A DNA stretch of 64,000 bases from Phymorhynchus buccinoides (lineage: Eukaryota; Mollusca; Gastropoda; Neogastropoda; Raphitomidae): contig CM065700.1 in the NCBI GenBank assembly GCA_017654935.2, positions 49,632,491 to 49,696,490 on the forward strand, in the 5' to 3' direction. A program made the position numbers and the translations under genes. The notes under the pieces are model-generated. The model searched no databases, was not told the DNA's origin, and was given only the letters and a program-made list of their open reading frames with translations. The number at the start of each line of letters is the position of its first letter. Position 1 is the first letter of the stretch. Below are positions 1 through 9,300 of this stretch, piece after piece.

Positions 1-252
1 CAGCCTGCAGGTAGTTGATATTATCCCTGGTGTTTATCTGTCTGTACATGCAGTCAGCCTGCAGGTAGTTGATATTATCCCTGGTGTTTATCTGTCTGTA
101 CATGCAGTCAGCCTGCAGGTAGTTGATATTATCCCTGGTGTTTATCTGTCTGTACATGCAGTCAGCCTGCAGGTAGTTGATATTATCCCTGGTGTTTATC
201 TGTATATGCAGTCAGCCTGCAGGTGGGCGATAGTTGATTTTATCCCTGGTGT
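1..252. repeat. 54 bp tandem array seeded by the NDUFS8 stop-codon region
   Basis: Units start at 1, 55, 109 and 163, with a diverged one near 213. Each repeats, in the minus direction, the last codons (...CTGCAGGC, then a TAC ATG TAC AGA TAA-like end) and the first 3' UTR bases. The genuine copy continues into exon 6. Units carry a small duplication (GTCTGT) relative to the genuine end. Confidence 0.9.
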
Positions 253-384
253 TTATCTGTACATGTAGTCGGCCTGCAGGTTGGCGGCGATCTCGGCCTC
301 CCATTTGTCTCCATTGCTCAGCAGTTTCTCCTTGTTGTAGAGCAACTCCTCGCGGGTCTCCGTAGAGTATTCAAAGTTGGGACC
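253..384 (-). CDS. NDUFS8: NDUFS8 coding exon 6 (C-terminus and stop)
   Basis: 44 codons: [20 protein letters not shown] through [14 protein letters not shown] and TAA (255-253). The acceptor CCCTCTAG lies at 392-385. The last codons, the stop and the start of the 3' UTR recur in the 54 bp array at 1-252, so the 3' UTR begins as tandem repeat and continues off the window. Confidence 0.97.
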   Translation of the reverse strand, partial: GPNFEYSTETREELLYNKEKLLSNGDKWEAEIAANLQADYMYR

Positions 385-3300
385 CTAGAGGGGAAAAGAT
401 AATAATAATAATAAGCATCTAGTGCGCTTAATCTTAAAACAAAGCCCTAAGCGCTTACAAAATAAGTATTTATATAGACAAATCAATATCAACTTCAAGG
501 AACATAAATTGAAATAAATCGCACACACAAAATCAAGCCCACAGGTGCGCACACAGACACACACACACAAAATGAGGCTTTACACTACTTCTTGGCACAC
601 ACAGATACACACAAAATGAGGCTTTACACTACTTGGCGACACGAAAGGCTGATCATTTTAGGACTGAATCGACCATGTCACCTAGTGATGAGTCAGGGGC
701 AGAGAATTTTCTGTAGCTGTTTGTGACAGGCAAGGGTGATAATCTTATGTAGGTGGCGCACGCGTCTTGGTGCACGAGACCGGGGCAGAGAATTGTCAGT
801 ATAAAGCCTCATAGATGCGAGACAGGGGCAGAGAATTGTCAGTATAAAGCCTCATAGATGCGAGACAGGGGCAGAGAATTGTCAGTATAAAGCCTCATAG
901 ATGCGTCAATTCAATGGAAGTTCATGAACAGAAATAACAGTTTCCTAAAAGTGTTCTAGCATACAGGGTTCTTTTTCGATCGCTCAGACAGTTTCCTGTC
1001 AATTATGAGCGCAGATGCGGCATGCTGCCGTTATAATAATAATAATAATACTGAGCATTTATATAGCGCTTTACTCCCTTTGCAGGGAGCTCAAAGCGCT
1101 TTACATAGACAATAAAACACAAATAAGTCGTTATACACATAAGACTCAATTATGCACCTAATTAAGAAATAATTAGGCCCAGCATGTCCGACTTCAACTG
1201 GAGGAAATGTTTTTGAAAATTGTTTTTTTTTTAAAGGCAGGAGAATGGATCGGAAAGTCAGAAAGATAGTAGATGACAGCAAGCAAAGGAAAAAGGCAGT
1301 CAAAGAGAGTGACAGATTAGAGGAAGTTACAAGCACAGAACTTCCAGAAGGTGGGGGAACTATTTATACAAGACTCTCCGAAAGTAGAACTTTCTCTCAA
1401 TCCTGAAATGACAGGATGGGTGGGGATAGTGTTAGAATTGCATATCTATCATCTTGCTTTAGGCTGCCATCAATGTTGTGTACAGGATGGGTGGGGATGG
1501 TGTTAGAATTGCATATCTATCATCTTGCTTTAGGCTGCCATCAATGTTGTGTACAGGATGGGTGGGGATAGTGTTAGAATTGCATATCTATCATCTTGCT
1601 TTAGGCTGCCATCAATGTTGTGTACAGGATGGGTGGGGATAGTGTTAGAATTGCATATCTATCATCTTGCTTTAGGCTGCCATCAATGTTGTGTACAGGA
1701 TGGGTGGGGATAGTGTTAGAATTGCATATCTATCATCTTGCTTTAGGCTGCCATCAATGTTGTGTACAGGATGGGTGGGGATGGTGTTAGAATTGCATAT
1801 CTATCATCTTGCTTTAGGGCTGCCATCAATGTTGTGTACAGGATGGGTGGGGATGGTGTTAGAATTGCATATCTATCATCTTGCTTTAGGCTGCCATCAA
1901 TGTTGTGTACAGGATGGGTGGGGATGGTGTTAGAATTGCATATCTATCATCTTGCTTTAAGCTGCCATCAATGTTGTGTACAGGATGGGTGGGGATGGTC
2001 TATCATATCATCTTGCTTTAGGCTGCCATCAATGTTGTGTACAGGATGGGTGGGGATGGTGTTAGAATTGCATATCTGTCATCTTGCTTTAGGCTGCCAT
2101 CAATGTTGTGTACAGGATGGGTGGGGATAGTGTTAGAATTGCATATCTATCATCTTGCTTTAAGCTGCCATCAATGTTGTACACAGGATGGGTGGGGATA
2201 GTGTTAGAATTGCATATCTATCATCTTGCTTTAAGCTGCCATCAATGTTGTGTACAGGATGGGTGGGGATAGTGTTAGAATTGCATATCTCTCATCTTGC
2301 TTTAGGCTGCCATCAATGTTGTGTACAGGATGGGTGGGGATAGTGTTAGAATTGCATATCTATCATCTTGCTTTAGGCTGCCATCAATGTTGTGTACAGG
2401 ATGGGTGGGGATAGTGTTAGAATTGCATATCTCTCATCTTGCTTTAGGCTGCCATCAATGTTGTGTACAGGATGGGTGGGGATAGTGTTAGAATTGCATA
2501 TCTATCATCTTGCTTTAGGCTGCCATCAATGTTGTGTACAGGATGGGTGGGGATAGTGTTAGAATTGCATATCATCTTGCTTTAGGCTGCCATCAATGTT
2601 GTGTACAGGATGGGTGGGGATGGTGTTAGAATTGCATATCTATCATCTTGCTTTAGGCTGCCATCAATGTTGTGTACAGGATGGGTGGGGATGGTGTTAG
2701 AATTGCATATCATCATCTTGCTTTAGGCTGCCATCAATGTTGTGTACAGGATGGGTGGGGATGGTGTTAGAATTGCATATCTATCATCTTGCTTTAAGCT
2801 GCCATCAATGTTGTGTACAGGATGGGTGGGGATAGTGTTAGAATTGCATATCTATCATCTTGCTTTAGGCTGCCATCAATGTTGTGTACAGGATGGGTGG
2901 GGATGGTGTTAGAATTGCATATCTATCATCTTGCTTTAAGCTGCCATCAATGTTGTGTACAGGATGGGTGGGGATGGTGTTAGAATTGCATATCATCTTG
3001 CTTTAGGCTGCCATCAATGTTGTATACAGGATGGGTGGGGATGGTGTTAGAATTGCATATCTATCATCTTGCTTTAAGCTGCCATCAATGTTGTGTACAG
3101 GATAGTGTTAGAATTGCATATCATCTTGTTTAGGCTGCCATCAATGTTGTGTACAGGATGGGTGGGGATGGTGTTAGAATTGGATGGGTATCATCTTGCT
3201 TTAGAATTGCATATCTATCATCTTGCTTTAAGCTGCCATCAATGTTGTGTACAGGATGGGTGGGGATAGTGTTAGAATTGCATATCTCTCATCTTGCTTT

Positions 3301-6300
3301 AAGCTGCCATCAATGTTGTGTACAGGATGGGTGGGGATAGTGTTAGAATTGCATATCTATCATCTTGCTTTAGGCTGCCATCATCAATGTTGTGTACAGG
3401 ATGGGTGGGGATAGTGTTAGAATTGCATATCTATCATCTTGCTTTAAGCTGCCATCAATGTTGTGTACAGGATGGGTGGGGATAGTGTTAGAATTGCATA
3501 TCTATCATCTTGCTTTAAGCTGCCATCAATGTTGTGTACAGGATGGGTGGGGATAGTGTTAGAATTGCATATCTATCATCTTGCTTTAGGCTGCCATCAA
3601 TGTTGTGTACAGGATGGGTGGGGATAGTGTTAGAATTGCATATCTATCATCTTGCTTTAAGCTGCCATCAATGTTGTGTACAGGATGGGTGGGGTTAGTG
3701 TTAGAATTGCATATCTATCATCTTGCTTTAAGCTGCCATCAATGTTGGCAGAAATGTTTGATGGAGAAAGACAGGTTAGAGGAAGTTACAAGCACAAAAC
3801 TTCCAGAAGGTGAAGGAACTATTTGCATGAAACACCCCTCGGCATCCCCATGGGGAGATAACTTACTTCAACGATGGCGTCGACAGGGCAGGCCTCCTGG
3901 CAGAAGGTGAGTGAACTATTTGCATGAAACACCCCCCGGTATCCTCACGGGGAGATGAACAACTTACTTCAACGATGGCGTCGACAGGGCAGGCCTCCTG
4001 GCAGAAGGTGAGTGAACTATTTGCATGAAACACCCCCCGGTATCATCACGGGGAGATGAACAACTTACTTCAACGATGGCGTCGACAGGGCAGGCCTCCT
4101 GGCAGAAGGTGAGTGAACTATTTGCATGAAACACCCCCCGGTATCCTCACGGGGAGATGAACAACTTACTTCAACGATGGCGTCGACAGGGCAGGCCTCC
4201 TGGCAGAAGGTGAGTGAACTATTTGCATGAAACACTCCCCGGTATCCTCACGGGGAGATGAACAACTTACTTCAACGATGGCGTCGACAGGGCAGGCCTC
4301 CTGGCAGAAGCCGCAGTAGATGCATTTCGTCATGTCAATGTCATAGCGCGTCGTGCGTCGGCTGCCATCAGCTCGCGGCTCCGCTTCAATCGTGATGGCC
4401 TGAGCAACAGACAGAGAATGCTCACGACGGAAATGCTGATATGGAACAAGACAACCTTGAAAAGAACAAAACAGAATCGTAGCCAACCTTCTGGTGGTAA
4501 CTCCATTCCTTTACATTAGGACTGGAGACCACAAACATTGTGTGCGGAGGAAGCATTTACCCTCATGCACAAGTTCGCACATGATATTCCGATATATTTG
4601 TGTCTTCATTAGTTAAGCCAAACCAGCAAAAGACTCACGCCTTATCTCAAAATTATGACAATCCTCCTCATGATTACCTGTGCGGGGCAGATGGCCTCAC
4701 ACAGTTTGCAGGCGATGCAGCGCTCCTCCCCTGAAGGGTAGCGCCTCAAAGCGTGCTCCCCTCGAAAGCGAGGTGACAGAGGTCCTTTCTCAAAGGGGTA
4801 GTTGATGGTGGCCGGCTCCTTGAATATGTGGCCCAACGTGATGCCCAGACCTGGGAATAATGTAAGATATCATGTTAGTAATGTCCATCATCATCACCAT
4901 CATCATCATCATAACTCAGGGACCCTCTCAAAGGGGTAGTTGAATATGTGGCCCAACGTGATGCCCAGACCTGGGGATAATGTAAGATATGTTAATAATA
5001 TCCATCATCATCATCGCCATCACCATCATCATCATAACTCAGGGACCCTCTCAAAGGGGTAGTTGAATATGTGGCCCAACAAGATGCCCAGACCTGGGGA
5101 TAATGTAAGATATGTTAATAATATCCATCATCGTCAAAATCACCATCATTATCATCATAACTCAGGGTCCCTCTCAAAGGGGTAGTTGAATATGTGGCCC
5201 AACGTGATGCCCAGACCTGGGGATAATGTAAGATATCATGTTAATAATGTCCATCATCGTCATCATCATCATCATCATAACTCAGGGGTAGTTGAATATG
5301 TGGCCCAACGTGATGCCCAGACCTGGGGATAATGTAAGATATCATGTTAATAATGTCCATCATCATCACCATCATCATCATCATCATAACTCAGGGACCC
5401 TCTCAAAGGGGTAGTTGAATATGTGGCCCAACGTGATGCCCAGACCTGGGGATAATGTAAGATATGTTAATAATGTTCATCATCATCACCATCATCATCA
5501 TCACCATAACTCAGGAACCCTCTCAAAGGGGTAGTTGATGGTGGCCGGCTCCTTGAATATGTGGCCCAATGTGATGCCCAGACCTGGGATAATGTAAGAT
5601 ATGTTAATAATGTCCATCATCATCACCATCATCATCATCATCATCATAACTCAGGGTCCCTCTCAAAGGGGTAGTTGATGGTGGCCGGCTCCTTGAATAT
5701 GTGGCCCAATGTGATGCCCAGACCTGGGGATAATGTAAGATATGTTAATAATATCCATCGTCATCACCATCATCATCATCATAACTCAGGGACCCTCTCA
5801 AAGGGGTAGTTGATGGTGGCCGGCTCCTTGAATATGTGGCCCAATGTGATGCCCAGACCTGGGGATAATGTAAGATATGTTAACCCTCTTGTGCCTGACG
5901 CTCTGTGCTCTCAATCACCTCTGAAATCCTAACCCAAGGGACGTCACTCCGTACAAAAGGCGGGGTAGCGTCAGAAAAATAATAAAATAAAATATACCCT
6001 ACCAGATTTTGTGTTTTTTTGTTTTGAATGTGTTGCCGAGATGTCTGTCTGAGTTGCAAAAGGAATTCCAAGATGTTATGGGGATGCATGGCTCCACAAA
6101 AAAAATCAAAATGCCAAAGTGTATTCGCAAACTGCATTCACTAGTCATTCACTGCCTACTTTTGCAGACTGTTGAAGCCTAAGACGACTGAAATGGAAAT
6201 GTAGATCAAAACCATTCACTTACCCTTTCACTTCACGATCTTATAATTCCTATCTTTCACAAAAAAGGGAATTTTCATCGCTGTCATCACTCAGTGGATG

Positions 6301-9300
6301 CAATAACGACTCATCATCCATGATGTAAAAGTCGGGAAAATGCCGATGTCAGTAACACGACTTCAAAAATTCGCATCGATCGAACAAAAACAAGCTCGCT
6401 GCCGAAATAGGTCAGAATACACTCTTTACTCATCACTTCGCGATCTCATAAGTCCCATCTTTCACAAAAATAGGACTATTCATCGCTTTCCTCAGTCAAT
6501 GGACGCCATAACTGTTCGTCATCCATGTTGGAAATATTGCGAAAATGCCGAAGTCGGTCACTAATTTTCAAAAATTCATATCTTTCAAACCAATCGGCCT
6601 AGAAGCCATTGCAAGCAACAGGATGGAAGTGTAATCTATAGCGAAAGCGAGGCTGAAGCGCTCACGTGACTGCCATGTGATAGAAACAAAATGGAAGCGC
6701 CCAAACCGGCCACGTGGAATCCGTACGTTCCCGAACGTTCTAGATGTTTCCGATCCGATTTTTTTTTTAACGTTCACGACCGTTCACCGCACAAGAGAAT
6801 TAATAATGTCCGTCATCATCGTAACTCAGGGACCCTCTCAAAGGGGTAGTTGAATATGTACAGTGGCGTTGCTCCCATGCTGCCCATTCCGAGTCCCAAT
6901 TCACAGCCACACCTCCGCACGTTCAGGTTTCAAGAAACACTTTCAAAAAGATTTCCTCCAGCCGAAGTCGGACTGGCTGGGCCTATTTCTTAGGCGCACA
7001 ACGGCAGCATGACGCATCTGCGCTCATAATTGACAGGAAACTGAGCGATTGAAGAAGAAGATGATAACCGGCGCACACACACACACATACACTTAACATA
7101 ATGTGGGGGAGCAAAGCATCAGTTTATGTCCACAAAAGGCGGTAACTGCTCACCTCTGATGAGCTCGGTCCAGAACACGGTCTGCGACGCTCGGTCCATG
7201 ATGGGCTTCCAGTTCATGTCGGGGTCCGGATTGGCCACTTGCTCTGAAACACAGTGCACGCATTTCTTGATAATTGCTTCCCCAGCTGTTCTGGAAAACA
7301 TGGGTCACAGTTCTGTACATATGTGTATTTATGTATTCCAGCATAGGTTTTCACTTCCGTCTTTTTCCTTCCGTTTGCTCCCTTCGCACAATATTTGCAC
7401 ACAAAAACAACACCAAATCTTGGCAAGAATTTAAGGTGACAGATTTTTTTTGCTGTCCTATCTTCTGGGCCGTACAGTGGCGTTGCTCCCACGCCGCCCA
7501 TTCCGAGTCCCAATTCGCAGCCACACCTCTGCACGTTCAGGTCGCAGAATCCGAAACCAGCAGTCCAAGAGGAGCAAATCTATGTTAGGCCAAGGTGACG
7601 GATTTCACTAAACCAGTCAAACTAAGGTGATGAACACACTTAACATTTGATTATACAGTAAGTCAAATAAAAAATTAAAAAAGATGTTGTTGCTTCTTTG
7701 TTCATTCATTTGCAGCTTACTCTAAATGAAAATCCCCCATTTCTAACACAAGTAGAACTAGAAGTAGAAGCAAAAATTGTGTTGATTTTTTTTTTTTAAA
7801 TCATTAAATCAGGAAAAAGTTCCAACCAAATCTTTGAAGGGAGAACTCAGAACATGGCCTTATGGATGTTAATATTCATCTTAGTACTAATGCTTCAGTT
7901 ACTTTCCTTTAAAAAAAAATTAATTTTTAAAATAAAGTAAAGATGCTAAACACGACATGACAACTCACTGTAATGAGTCCTCTCTTGTCCCGCATAGAGA
8001 GGCCGCAGCACATTCCTCAGCAATGACTGGGCTGTTCACAGAGAGCAAAACAGTTCAGTTTTATAATAATGTGAAAAAAGGTCTGGTTTGGAACAAAAAT
8101 AACATTGATTAAAACAACAGCTATTGTGTTTTGATTTTTGTTAATGAATGAAAATGTCCCACTCCCAATGTCTCACATTCATGGAAAAACAAACATGCTT
8201 TTCCATGTACATTCACATCTTCCTGTTTATTTACAACTGCTAACATAGTCCAATTCCATGTAACCTACAATTTATTACAACCTACAGTGGAAACTCCCTT
8301 ATAAGACCTTCACAAATAATCCAAAGGGAGGTCATTTTAATACATACAAAGAAGGGCAATGTCTCGGAGAAGTAGGTCTTATGTGGGAGGGAGTCTTATA
8401 ATGGGAGGTTCCACTATAGTACACCTAAAGTGAAGATGTTGTGAACAAACCAGTTCAGATCAACACGACCTATGGCCTGATCATTGATCTGCATTATCAT
8501 ATCATAGTACATGTATCCATCTGGCATCTCGCTTCCCCTCCCTTGACCTAAATCTATCACCTTCCACCACTAACTCCTACCGAATAGTGGAATGGGCTTG
8601 TTCACACACGGGACCTGTTTTATGTCTCATCCCAAGGACTTTTTCCCCAACTGATGTCAGATACCCATTTACACCTGGGTGGAGTAAGAAAAATAGGAGT
8701 AGAGTGCCTTTCCCAAGGACACACCACTGCGACCCGAGCTGAATTCGAACCCTCACACAGTCACACTCGCAAACCTGACAAACCCCTGTATATATCAATA
8801 ATTGCCGATAAATGGCAGGTGGACATTACTAGGTAGGTAGGTAGGTAGGTAGGGACAAAACAAGCCGTAAAGCTTTTTCAAACAGTCCTATCTTTTATGA
8901 TTTTTCTGGTAAATGTTTCTTTTCGGTCAAGGTTGACGCGGCATAAATGTTCCTAATAAATTATTATTAGTCATAGCTTCTAAAAACTTCTAAAAATTTT
9001 GGTAATGTATCCAGACGATTTTTAAGCATATTAGTATGAGGTGCACATTTCATGTCAGTAGGCAATTCATTCCACATGTTAGTAATTCTGTTACCAAAAC
9101 AATTTTTTGTTATGTTAGTATTATATCTTTTAACAAAAACTTTACCATAGGCGTTTCTAGTCATATTGTATTGAGGAGATGAAAAGAAATTACTCCAGGA
9201 CAAATCCACATGATTACTGGAAGAAGAAGAAGATTACGAGCCAGTGACGCAACCAACTGAGCCACAGTGGCAGCTGGCTGTCTTTATCTCTCAATCTCTG

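Noticed and set aside
4166..4486. Bacterial-type ferredoxin gene (two CxxCxxCxxxCP motifs)
   Set aside because: The motifs lie in separate exons with matching splice phases and the flanking blocks are diagnostic of mitochondrial NDUFS8. No bacterial contamination signal.
5880..6137. 85-codon ORF as a transposase of the TTAA element
   Set aside because: No catalytic acid motif or Cys-rich C-terminus of a piggyBac-type enzyme, and the ORF runs into the element end. Left as uncharacterised.
7119..7588. Several ORFs of 60-106 codons in all frames around NDUFS8 exon 3
   Set aside because: Shadow frames of the exon and flanking intron. Only the frame giving [11 protein letters not shown] is supported.
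9241..9275. Genuine tRNA gene (A-box TGGCTCAGTTGG on the minus strand)
   Set aside because: No cloverleaf can be completed; the B box lies about 500 bp away beyond a LINE fragment. Better explained as a SINE head.
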